Source: Lineus longissimus (Eukaryota > Nemertea > Pilidiophora > Heteronemertea > Lineidae). Taken from it: a DNA stretch of 64,000 bases. This document shows, piece after piece, positions 49,873-61,800 of this stretch. Position 1 is the first letter of the stretch. Every line of letters starts with the position of its first letter. The notes under the pieces are model-generated. The model saw nothing but the letters and a program-made list of their open reading frames with translations. It ran no database searches and was not told the DNA's origin. The stretch spans positions 27,483,491 through 27,547,490 of the forward strand of contig NC_088310.1 in NCBI RefSeq assembly GCF_910592395.1, read 5' to 3'. The position numbers and the translations under genes are program-made.

Positions 49873-51920
49873 CTAGGTTGTGACATGGTGATTTGAGGAA
49901 AACGGTTGCACTATCAGGCGCACTTGTTGGCGGGCTGTAAATCTAGTTTTAGACGGCTCCATCACATCCATCTGCGGAACGCTCATATTCACGTTAACAA
50001 TCCACCTTATTTTTCTACTCGCTGCAAACCATGCGGACAAACTCTGAAATATAAATTCTGAAATTTGTATTCGCTTTAATTCAAGATCATTTGCAGTAAT
50101 TAAAGGCTATCGGCAAAGATGTAAAGCTAGGTTACCCGCGAACAAAAGTTTACAGTTCAATACAGCAAACTGCCTTCTCACAAGGCGCCTGGCATTACAG
50201 ATAGGATAGCAAGACTAAGAGTCAACACCTAGCTACACTCTGGACGCAGTGAATCGGCTTCCTCCTGTCGCCCGACGATCAGGATAACGACATGGACTGC
50301 ATGGGAGTCTAACACCTGGTTGGCAATTTCATCAGGGGCAGTACAGGGGCGGTGTCACTGACTTGACTATTACAGTAGCAGTACCTTCATAATCGATGGT
50401 CCCATCTCCATCAATGTCCGCCTCCCGTACCATCTCCTCCACCTCTTCCACGGTGAGTTTCTCTCCCAGGTTAGTCATGACGTGCCTCAGCTCTGCCACG
50501 CTGATGAACCCGTTCTGGTCCTTGTCAAACACCTTGAACGCCTCGCGGAGGACCTCCTGGTTCTGTGGATCCACCATCTGGCGGGCCATTACCGTCAGGA
50601 ACTCGGCGAAATCAATCGTTCCATTCCCTGGATGCAAATATGAGGTTACAATGTAAACCTGCAGTTTCCGATTTAGTGTGACAAAAAGAGCATGGACCGT
50701 ACTGTCCTTCATCAAAAAAAACCCAGCTTGTATCTCAACTTATCGAGACAAGTCAAGGCGTTACCACAACCAATCATCCTTTTCGTTACAATACCTACCA
50801 TCAGTGTCTATTTCATTGATCATTTCGCCGACTTCTTGTTGTGAAGGTGACATTCCTAGGGCTCTCATGATCGTCCCCAACTCAGAGGTGCTGATCATCC
50901 CGTCCGCATCTTTATCAAACAGGAAAAAAGCTTCCCGGAATTCTAAAAGAGAAGGAAACCATACATGTTTCTATGAGACAGTTTTCGCAACCACTGTCGT
51001 TCGTCAGGTTCGCGAATCCTGCTGTCCTCTGATAGGTGTATCACAGTACCTTCTAAAAGACAAACTGATCCGCTATCGTCCAGTTGTCTTCTTACTGCTG
51101 CGTTTTCTTAAACCTTGTGCCTTATCGTTATTGGTCTTGAAGAACCCGACCCTGTTCATTTGGAATTGTTTTAACGGACAACTTTTGAGGCTGTAAAACT
51201 AGGTTATTCTGAGGCTCTTTATCTCAATAGATCGGCTGCCAAATGAAACTGATGGATACCTTACCAGCAATCTGTTCTTCCGTCAATTGGTCAGCCTGTA
51301 AAATTGATGGAAACAGTCCACATTTTCGACCCGATGACCGATAAGCCGAATGATATTGCTGGCAAGGACACGTTTAGTCCGAAGTGGATGGACTCTGACA
51401 CCAACTAGCTTACTGTGTCGTCGAAGGCGTGAACGATGCTGTGTCATAGTGGTGTTCGAATGAGTGATGATGACATCTTGATCGACTCATTGTAAACCAC
51501 ATTACTGATCGACCGAGAACATAGGACTCTTCATTCTGGCCTAGGCCAAGTGATATCTCTACGTATAGGCCTATTGCACGAATACATTGCAGTACAACTC
51601 CTGTCTGTGCAGCAACCTGTTGTATTACTGCACCAGTTACAAAGATAAGCTCTTTGGGATCGCTGATAGAACGGCTCGCTTGTCATAATCTCGTCCCCGA
51701 TTCAGATGACAAAGGACTGCCTCGGGAGTCTAGCGGACACGGGCAGGATGTGATCTTCACATGTTGCATAGATTTATCTACAGCCAACACTAACAACTGC
51801 ACACACTCACCACCATTCAGGAGATGCTAGTTCTAGACAAAACTCACCATTGTAGTCCTTGCCCCCCCCCCTCCTCTATCAGGTATGCTGTTTCGATTAC
51901 AGCTAGACAAAACTCACCAT
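49873..51920 (-). CDS. Calmodulin-like protein A with long C-terminal extension
   Basis: Calcium sensor of the calmodulin family. Exons ATG at 51918-51920 (or the duplicate 51848-51850), 51265-51295, 50799-50942, 50385-50627 and 49873-50057 join in phase into 201 codons. Intron positions match vertebrate calmodulin genes (after ATG; in IA-E; in D-G; in YE-E). Four EF loops are complete: [12 protein letters not shown] (21-32), [24 protein letters not shown] and [12 protein letters not shown] (130-141). After EEF the protein leaves calmodulin: instead of the usual 7-residue end it has about 59 residues (start [17 protein letters not shown]) to a TAG. The last acceptor has only a modest pyrimidine tract, so that exon is the least certain. 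If its donor were skipped the protein would end about 15 residues after YEG. Confidence 0.87.
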
Positions 51921-51965
51921 TGTAGTCCTTGCTCTCCTCTATCAGGTATGCTGTTTCGATTACAG
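51833..51965. repeat. Tandem duplication of the calmodulin-like A first-exon region
   Basis: A unit starting CTAGACAAAACTCACCATTG and ending TTTCGATTACAG occurs at 51833-51902 (70 bp, with a C run at 51862-51871) and 51903-51965 (63 bp). Apart from the C-run difference they are nearly identical. On the minus strand each contains GGACTACAATG followed by GTGAGT, i.e. a start codon directly on a donor. Confidence 0.9.
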
Positions 51966-52645
51966 TACTTGGTAGACCAGACTTCTACCATCGAAATAAA
52001 AAGACAAGTCACCACCAAATATCTCTTCCTTATCTAAAATTTATTTACATTTGGTTATTATCACCCATGGAGTATTGACGATTCATTTTGATCACATGTT
52101 ACCTAATAGAAAAGAGCTTTTCTGATATCACAATAACACTATCGAGGTACATGTCCTTGTTCGGGCTTTCCAAGACTGCTCTAAGAAAGAGTTTTTTTAA
52201 ATTATATCATTAATTTGTTTGTGGCACTGCTACCATACTAGGAGACAGTCTTCATGGCCCTGCCGGATCGCGATTGTAAGTGGAAACGGCTTCAAATGCA
52301 AACAAGAGTTCCATTCGTTACGCGTATTAAATGATAATCTGAACCTCACTATTTATCGAAAGGATTTCGGCACAGCGATAAAAAACCAACATACAATGTG
52401 GTGAGGCTGTAAAACAGACCAGGAGCCGGGGGACAGTACCGATGGCTATAGCAACATTCTCAGCATATCCGCGCTCTAGCTGCCATGCATCATCTTAAAG
52501 TTGTGACGGTTCGTTAGCGAATTTACAGCAGTAAAATTGTCTAATAGTTTTCACTGATCCTGACGATCAGATGCTGCAACTTTGACGATAGCTACGTTTC
52601 GTGACAGAGTTTACAGTATTGTTATGATATCTCCACTGTTTCTGA
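51966..52645. other. Interval between the two calmodulin-like genes, nothing recognised
   Basis: About 0.7 kb upstream of calmodulin-like A and downstream of B's stop. A 61-codon plus frame (52219-52404) has no motif. The promoter of A should lie here. Confidence 0.5.
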
Positions 52646-54950
52646 TCACCGGAAAGGTGTATTGATCTGTCGCTGGGAAAGCATCCTGTCCCTGTCAGTT
52701 ATCTCCCGATCGGGGTACATCATCTTCAGGAAATCTGAAATGTAAAGGAAGAGGCATATCAGCGGCAAAGTATTTCTGGCGCTCGATATCTTAATTGCTT
52801 CTCGTCTGTCTCCAATCATTGCAAGACACGAGAGTCGAAGCGCGCCTGAAACGCAGAGTGGCTGATTTTTGTCCTTGCACTAGAAAGTGTTCATCTCGCT
52901 CCTGTCGTCGTGCCACAACCACGTCTCAACTGCTTCTCCAAAATGGTCGAATCTGGTGTTCTTGGCCCGCTGCAAACGACCGACTATCAACAGAAATGTA
53001 CACGCATATAGCGAAGAGTGTTAGCTCAGGCAGCAGACAAAAAGACCATAAATACTCAAGTACTCACGCACCTAGGTGACAATTAATGTCGCATTATACC
53101 TGATGGCCCCCGAATGTCTTCTTACCTACGTAATTAACTTGACCATCGCCGTCCCCGTCAGCTTGCCGGATCATATCTATCACGTCTTCCTCATTACAAT
53201 TCTCTCCGAGATTCTTGAGGACAGTCGCCAGCTCGGTCCAAGTGATGTATCCGTTTCCGTCACGGTCAAAGACTCGGAACGTCTCTAATAACTCTTCCTC
53301 CTCGTCTGAGTCCTTCATCTTTCGAGCCATCATGGCGCAGAACTCGGGGAAATCGATGCAACCATTCCCTGAAGAGACATAACCGCTTTTATTATGTTTC
53401 AAAATGAAAGAACTCTGCCCATCTCCCTAATGGGGGAGGAGGAATCCCGGGGGGGGGGTCATTATCAGGTTTCGATTGTCATCCTTCCTGTCCAGACACC
53501 ATAACGGAATTCAACCCCCATCCCGTGGAAATCTGTCACGGTTCCGAGCCACATCCGAATCCGGGCCACATTTGAGTCCATACCTCAGTCATGAGAGCTT
53601 CTCTTGGGACTTTGTCTCACACGCTGAGATTTCCCCTCCCCATGATTAAGATACCGCCGGGTTTTAACCCAAACTTTCGTCGCCGTTGCTAACTTACCAT
53701 CTGAGTCCACCTCGTTGATCATGTCCTGTAGCTCAGCTTCAGTGGGGTTCTGTCCCAGTGACCTCATCACCGTACCCAACTCCTTGGTGGATATGGAACC
53801 ACTGCTATCATTGTCAAAGAGCATAAACGCCTCCTTAAACTCTGAAAAGTTTAACGCATTAGGTAAAGAGCTACAATATTTGCCCTATACAGCGTTTAAA
53901 AAAGAACTGGCTACAACAGCACCTTACCTTAAAAGTTGACGCTAAGCACAACAAAAGGAAAGACAATAAGAAGGAAGTTTCATGAATTTCTAACTTCCGA
54001 ATGACATAAATTGTGGAAAGTCGTTCATGAATCATGGCACACCCACGTCCTAAAGAGAGCGACACTCTACCTTTTCTCTCTTCTCAGTTGCATTATATAG
54101 AACAGTGATGGTCAAGTCTCTTTTTGGCTGAAAGATAGTTCATTTTTAAGGACAAACTAATTCCATTTCCGTCCTAGAAAATACTGCTTTAGGAGACAGT
54201 GTACAAAACAGCACAGGACATCAGCAAAATATCAGACGGGATATCGTGCTGTTCGTTCCAATATACGACTGTAGAGAACTTTGACGACAACATACCTTGG
54301 ACCTGCTCTTCGCTGATGTTCAGCAATTTCTGATCCGCCTTGAAAAATTAAAGTAAAAAGTCAAATTAAGTGGCTTACGCGACACTGACGATGGCAATCG
54401 AAAATCGAGGCACAATCTATATCCTCCTGGTCTTTTCGTTCTTAGGACAATAAAGGTATGGCTTAAGTTCACGATACATTTTGAGCAATTTGTCCGGTGA
54501 GATATTAAATGGAACGATTCGAAGTCGATCGAGGCGAACATTGAAACACTGTGAGAGGAATTCCTAGAGTTATCCGTCCTCAGTCGGACAACTTAATAAT
54601 AGTATAGATTGCCGTTCCAGATAAACATTCCCAAGACAAATAGGATCAGCACTAAGATGATTTGCCGACAACTGGAATATGTCTTCAAGAAACCTACCTC
54701 TTCTAGCGAGAGTGACTCCTTAGCAGAGGCCATTCTGAACTTTTCCAAGTTGTTAAGAAATTACAGTTTGATTCCAGTCGACAACCACTCCATAACAAAT
54801 CGAAACATGTCACAATCATCATTTCAAAGTTAGTTTTCACATACAAATCCTTTGAATCACCACCACAATGAGAAATGACATATTTATAGGTCACAAGATG
54901 ACAAATTTCAGTTGAAATAAGGTTGAATTCAAACAATAGTTACTTACCAT
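52646..54950 (-). CDS. Calmodulin-like protein B
   Basis: Second calmodulin-family gene, upstream of and in tandem with A. Exons ATG 54948-54950, 54296-54338, 53698-53841, 53126-53368 and 52646-52734 join in phase to 173 codons; an alternative first exon at 54698-54733 gives 184. The N-terminus is [22 protein letters not shown] loops: [36 protein letters not shown] and [12 protein letters not shown]. The last has Asp instead of Glu at position 12, which usually weakens Ca2+ coordination. Helix 2 ([25 protein letters not shown]) is identical to canonical calmodulin. The C-terminus is DFLKMM plus a charged 23-residue tail, so the protein extends past calmodulin's 149. Intron positions match A and vertebrate calmodulin, so A and B arose by gene duplication. 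Confidence 0.9.
54698..54733 (-). CDS. Alternative first coding exon of calmodulin-like B
   Basis: ATG followed by 11 codons ([12 protein letters not shown]) and a GTAGGT donor, in phase 0 with the exon 54296-54338. It competes with the ATG-only exon at 54948-54950 (GTAAGT donor), which matches the usual calmodulin layout. Either may be used. The sequence before it could also serve as a weak acceptor, in which case it would not join the ATG-only exon in frame. Confidence 0.5.
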
Positions 54951-55834
54951 TTTGTGGCCAGGGATGTACCGTTCGACCAAACTTTATCAAAACTATTTAA
55001 TGACTGTCTGTAAGAGTAACTCATCCCTCTTTGATTGACCACTGAACCATAAGCGCCTTGCATTTATTTTCAAACTAACTAGACCGCGTCCCTTGTACAA
55101 ATAGCAATTAGAATGTATCCATACTAGTGCTCTAAGTAAGTGAAATGAAATAACTTGTTCGCAAACGGATATTATTGATGTTATCCACTCATGAGAAACA
55201 AGCCGATTCTCATAATAAGACATTTTCACATCTTATAATAACTTATTGAATTTTTCGATAACTCCTTTGATATCCAAGACGCACATACATTTTGTTCGCA
55301 TTCTATTTCAGCATAAAAATGCAGGTAAATGCAATAAAAATAGTCCATCAATATATGCAATTAGTCTGCTTCTTAGAGTGGAAATGTAATTCTGTCTGAT
55401 ATTTAATGTCATAGTACATGTATGTCTTTATGATAAATGATATCATAAAATATAGGCCCAGCCTATTAGTGACCAGCGTTTAGACTGTTGAAAAATCTGT
55501 TTTATGGCAATTAGTGCTTAATTGTTGGATGGAGTTCATTTCTTCTCCATCCGTGTAGTTCAGGGTGAAATTAATGTCTGAGTTTGTCAGGAGAGTGGGA
55601 CCAAATGATTCATCACGACTCAGCCGAGCACGTGTGTGGGCGTGGCTTTTCGCCTCTGCCATCAAGTGTCGCCATCTATGAAAATTTCGGATAACTACAA
55701 ATTAGAAATACAACGCGCATGACCGGAAGTAGACTAGAAAATTTTGTGAAAACATTTCTTCGAAATTTCATACGGATATTTCAGCTGATTTTTCTCAAAT
55801 ATTGGACTAATTATGAGGTTTGATACGTGAAATA
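54951..55834. other. Divergent promoter interval, calmodulin-like B / MAP4K
   Basis: About 0.9 kb between two start codons facing away from each other, so both promoters lie here. A CACGTG-like E box (55630) and GGGCGTGGC, a GC/KLF box, are near 55630-55650 on the kinase side. No repeat is recognised. Confidence 0.5.
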
Positions 55835-58800
55835 ATGAGTATGAACGCTGCTTCATCTGTAGACATATCCAGAAGGAACCCACAGGATGATTTTGAGCTT
55901 ATACAACGGGTCGGAAGTGGGACCTATGGCGATGTCTACAAGGTAAATCCGATGTCAAAAAATGGCAGCTTGTCATTTTCTTCCTCAAATCCGGTTGCAA
56001 ATATCTCCTGAATACAAGCCAGCGAGACACATAATTATGCTGAAGTACTGGCCACTTAATCTAAGGGTCATTTTATCTCCATTTGTGATGATTTCGTGGT
56101 CAGGTGTACTGTGTATAACGTTTTTGAACCTGATGAAAATCGATCATGCATTCAGACCAGACAGAGCACAGACTGTTTTGATACATGCTCCCGTATTCAG
56201 GTATTGGTATAACATACACTACACTGTAGTGTGCATGCATTCACGGTTTGTGTACCTCACTACCTGACTGGTGCATTAGCAAAGTTGCAACATTAACCTG
56301 TTTCAAGGTTTCCTGAGTCATGATTTGAATAATTACTCCACAACCACGTTTCATTCAGTTATTTTCTACCTCTTCCTTGATTTGGATTTTCTTGAATTTG
56401 TTCCTAGTGTTAGTGTTAGGATACTTTAAGAACTTCAGTCGATCCCGTATATATGCCGATGCCGATGGTACGGTGTGCGCATAACTGACCAATCAGCTAA
56501 CAGAACCAGAAAATGACGTAAATCATGCATATGTCATGACTGGTTTGAATTGCTACTGCTCCATTCCAAAATTGAATTGGTGCGCAACCATCTGCATATT
56601 CACCGTTCCAGGACTGAATTGTCGTATTATTGAATTTTATCATGGATTTATTTATTGAGTCTGTAACATTGCCACATCCTGAGAAGATTGTGCGGTATAC
56701 ACCATTTTTAATGGGAATTGATGTGATGACGTTAGTGGCAATGTAACACAGAACTTGCAGCCACGTAGAAAAGCCTTAGGAAGGTTAAGCAGGTCAGGTC
56801 TGTGAATGATTATAATAAGGACTCAAGAATCTTGGAGGCCAGCTCAAAATTTGGCACGCCATGTCCATGTACATACAGTAATCATCAAGTTTCACTGTTG
56901 GAATGTTTATACATATTGTTCTAAAGTGGTTTTCTCTTGATCATGATGAGGGTAATATCAATAATAATACAACAAATAGCAAATCACCCTTTCGGCCCTA
57001 GAACTACAGTAGAAGGATATCGGATTATGCCGTCTCACTCTTAGCCAGCATGCACTTGAGTCACTTCTCAGATCAAAATAGAACAACCCTCATCCTGTTG
57101 TTTTCCATACAGTGAACTGTGGAAGAATTCTTTCCTCAATTATTGCATGATATATTGTGTTGTGTTCTTATCATCCGTCCATATGCTGGTTACCATGTCC
57201 AGCTCTATGTTTCTCCAAATTGACTGCATTATGAAACGAGTATCTGAGTTGGCTAGTTCAATTGTATGTAGGCAAGTGTACATAATATGTACAGTTGAAT
57301 CTGTTGAGCCCATCTGTGTGCTTTCACTCCAAACCATAATATACGCGTTCAGTCTATTTTGGGTTGGTTCAGTTTTCATTAGCTCTCTGGCTTCATACCT
57401 GGAAAGCAACCTGCAATGCTGTAATTCACAGGTATTTCTTTAGCCTTGGTTTGGTTAGTTTACACTTTTGATCAGGCGATTCATTGCAATGAAGAAGCAG
57501 GACTTGCTATTACAATTGTTAGCTCAGTCGAAGTCCCAGGAAGAAAGTGACCTGTTGTGAAAAAAAAGAAACGCTTGCTATAGCAACACAGCATCAAGAT
57601 TCATAGTTTTTCGCATACTGAATTTTCCCCAAAGAAATGTTCTACTATTTGGATTACCGGGGTCCTTCATCATGCACTTCCCATCCAAAAACGTGCTCAA
57701 AAGGACACTTTTTGTGTTCATTTGCACAGTCACACTTCTGCTATATGGACGTCATTGACCTTGGAATGCTTTGGCTGGGTCCTAATTTGCCATCTTCTGT
57801 CTGTAGTTGTCTGTCTGGGAAGGCAGATTGGGATTCATTGTTGACATGTATGTTGTATTGATATGAGTGATTGATATGGGAATCAATAAGATGCCTCGCA
57901 GACCATTTGTACAATGATGTATGCAATTGTTAATGTTAGCCCTCCTCTCAGTCAGTGAACTTTGTACATTGCAACCCTTTCCAATTTACACCTCGATCAC
58001 TCGGCGTGTGTACATTGTAGGTGTTCTGTTTGATTGTAAGTCATGATCGCAATCATGGCGCACAACTACAGTCAAAGACTGATGTGTCTTTACGACATGT
58101 TCATTTAGTCACTAAGGCAACGCCGCAGAATCATCATCGCAGTCATCACGATGTAGTGAGATCTGGTGAAATGGGTATGTTGCTTTCATGGACTGGAGCA
58201 CTCTTCTTTATAAATCTTCTTTATAAAACTCCTCAATAAATTGTTCCAGTCTTATTGCTATCAGTTACTGAGTCAGTTTTGAGAATCCCACAATGTACCT
58301 ATTTTCCATTTACAGGGGTAGAACTTCTGCACTTGTTTGGTGTGTTGTTCCTTAGGTGTATGTCACAGCGTTTTTTAAACCTTCGTGAACTGTTTTTAAC
58401 ACTAACAGTCTTTTACCATTGAAATCGTGTTATCTCCTATGTCACACAATATTGTAGACAAACAGTGTGAGTGACTGATACTTGATGCTACTTGCATGAC
58501 CGGATTCCATGTTATTGATTCAAGTCCTCTCAAGACATGCAAGATGTTATCAATGTTAAAAAGACTATTATTTGTTTTCCTGTGAGTCCTCTTTTGAAAT
58601 TCTGCCCCCATTTGTGGACTCTAAATATCATTGCCAGCTGGTTTTCCAGGAATACATACATCAATATCAATGAGAAATTTATCTGACTAATGCTATACAT
58701 TGTAGCTCGGTGTATGTAGACATGATGATTGTAGTTGTACATACCGGTACATGGTTAGCAACAAGTAGGCTAAGCATATGGAGCTTGCTAGTCAATTCCT

Positions 58801-61800
58801 CATTTCTTGGCATGCATAGGATGATGCATACCGCAAACTTCATCATCAACCCTGAGTGTCGAAGCTGAGCAGCTTCCATAGACTGCCAAGCCTGTTTGTT
58901 TCCTCAAGAATGTTTTATGTTTCCTTAGTGCCTGACTCAAATCGTTTCTTCCATCTTGCACCATCTACATGGATACCTAACCTTCCCGATAGCTTGATCT
59001 ATCCTTGGGGTTGAATGTATCTCTAGATCGTTGCTTGTTGTATTAGCAAAGAATTTCAGATGCATTTGTGCTTTGATATCAAAGATACTGGCTGTCAGAT
59101 TCTGTTATCAAATATTGCATTTATCTCTAAGTGAAAGCTGCTGTCATTTCTGCATTCTAAGCTGTGTGAAAGGTTTATTCTCTGCAAGAGCTTCGTAGTT
59201 CAGTTGCCTACATGTATGATGTGATCTGCAAATGCATTTGTTAAACAATTTTTCAGCAGATTTTGGTCTCAAAGTCAAAACCACCAAAAGAGGGGAGTCC
59301 TCTCCAACACACCAGTCAGTCTTTCACTTCCCCCTGACCATGCCACGCTTCCTCGAGAGCCCTTTTCATTTTCACCATCAGTAACCATTCTCGTATGTTC
59401 TTGTTTCAGGCACGTGACCTGGCGACGAGTGAACTTGCTGCCATCAAGGTGATCAAGTTAGAGCCAGGTGAGTTCTCACTCTCAAGAGATCAGATTCAAG
59501 CTTGCATTCAGTCACATTGCATTTCTTGATGAGATTTGCCCCGGGGGCCTTGTTCTTTCGTTGTCCTTGAGCTGACAGGCTACATTATGTGGTCTGTTGT
59601 CCTTGAGCTGACGGGCTACATTATGTGGTCTGTTGTCCTTCAGTTGACAGGCTACATTATGTGGTCTGTTGTCCTTGAGCTGACAGGCTACATTATGTGG
59701 TCTGTTGTCCTTGAGCTGACAGGCTACATTATGTGGTCTGTTGTCCTTGAGCTGACAGGCTACATTATGTGGTCTAGAAATTCTTTGTGATAGCCACTGA
59801 TCTACATGTAAAACCCTCACAAATGTGCATTTAAACATGAGACTTTTCTCGTGCTTTTGAAGAATTGGTCGTCTTTTGTAAAACAATGGACTGATTGAAT
59901 GTTTCAGGGGATGACTTCTCCATCATTCAGCAAGAAATCCTCATGATGAAGGATTGTAAAAACCCAAATATTGTGCGGTATTTTGGAAGTTACCTCAGGT
60001 AAGATATAAAGATCTGGTGGAATGCCGAATTGTCATGTTCCGTGGATCACGGTATTACTTGTCAAGGGTTGATTTGTGATAAACAGCTCCTTTGACAGGT
60101 CATGAGAGAAAGGTATGGTCCATTCAGTGGATTAATATTCATGTCGCCATCATGCAATCTAATCAGACTGCATACGAAACTACAACTGGAATCATATCTC
60201 CAAGCAACAAGCTTTCCCAATCAACAAATCTCTACCAGCAGTCTGCTGATTTTTTCTCACATGTGCCACAGCCTCTTAGCAGATCTGTTCGGGTAGAAAT
60301 TCTGTTGGAATCTGGAGGGGAAATTCGATTACTGATCTGATGATTGACAATAGGGTATTTGATGGCAGTAGGTCTGATCAGAATATTGGTTTGTCTGTGA
60401 GCCAAGGCTCTAACTTCTAAGGTATTGAGAGATCTGATCAGTGACCATCCTGCTCTCAGAAGATGGCCAGGTAAAAAACGTGGGCTGCTTGAATCGACAG
60501 TCTGACAGTCGCTTCATTTTGTTGGTGACTCTGATGATGAATGATGAATGCAGAAACACTTCCAGCCACAGTCTGTCGCCAGCACCATTGAAGTGTCAAC
60601 TGCTGTTTGCAAACATTTGACAGGAATTCAAATGTGCTTGACTGTGGATATCAAGAAAATGTTCGCTAACAACATGAATCAATAGCTATGAAACTCACAG
60701 CTAGTGCTAGCTCCTTCGTATTGATATTTGCTAAAAATGAGTTGAAATATTGATAACTTCCAAATGTACATCTGACGTTTACAGGAGTATACCAATACTG
60801 ATAAATGAGGATGTGAAAAAAGCAACCTACATTTATTATGCGTTGATGGCAAGCTTGAGCAGTGTGATGCTTGCCGGTATCCGATTTGCAATGAATGTTT
60901 TTTCTCAGCGATGCGTCTTACTAAGCTGCTGCAACTAACCATTAGATATTTCATCATACATGCTCCATTGATTAGAAACCTTCTTGTCTCTTGGTAACCG
61001 GGCGTCTTTCGGCTTACACTATAGCATGAAATGGCAATGACATTGGTCATAATTGAGTTCTCTGAATTATTACGGTTTGGTTCCTTTTCAATGATAGAAT
61101 GCTATTGTTATATTCCAGGAGGGATAAGCTATGGATTGCCATGGAGTACTGCGGTGGAGGGTCTATGCAAGATATATATCATTGTGAGTATAGAGTATAC
61201 TAGAACCTCAACGACACCCTTGGGACAGAGGTCCTGATTACAGTGGTCAATTGAATAGAAATACCCAATTCCAGACCAAAGCTAGTGTTTAGAGGGTGTC
61301 CTGCTGACAGAGGTGTCTGTGAAGACAAGTTCCACAGTACTAGGCATCTCAGCTTGTTGTGTCTGTCACCTTAAGGCAGCTTCCATTGTACCTACATGTA
61401 AAGTAGGAGTGATTGTTTGGCACAGCCGATATACAGCTGCAGTTCTCAGACTAAATAGCTCGGCCTTCTCGCCAAGATGCGTCATAATGGTATCGGAGGA
61501 GCCTGTCCTCATAACTTGCATCAGAAATTCATTGATCGACAACCACCTGATGAGTATTTGCTTTTGTGTACTGTGGCTTTCAAAGCAAAGCGTTGATTTA
61601 TGATGATTAATTCGTGCAGTTAAGCGCCAATTAATGCAAGCAATCAGACGGGCTTATGAAATCATGAAACAGATTGTATGAGGGGTGAGACAGACTTCCC
61701 CCAACACATAAAAAAGCTGAAGAATAATGTTCACCTTGAATGAGCAAATCGACAAAGCAATCTCAGCGAGTCGTTTTATCACCACGCAGAAGTTGGCAAT

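Noticed and set aside
50332-50384. Read-through end of calmodulin-like A (YEG... to a stop)
   Set aside because: The donor lies exactly at the intron position conserved in calmodulin genes, and an in-phase exon starting EF follows; kept only as an alternative.
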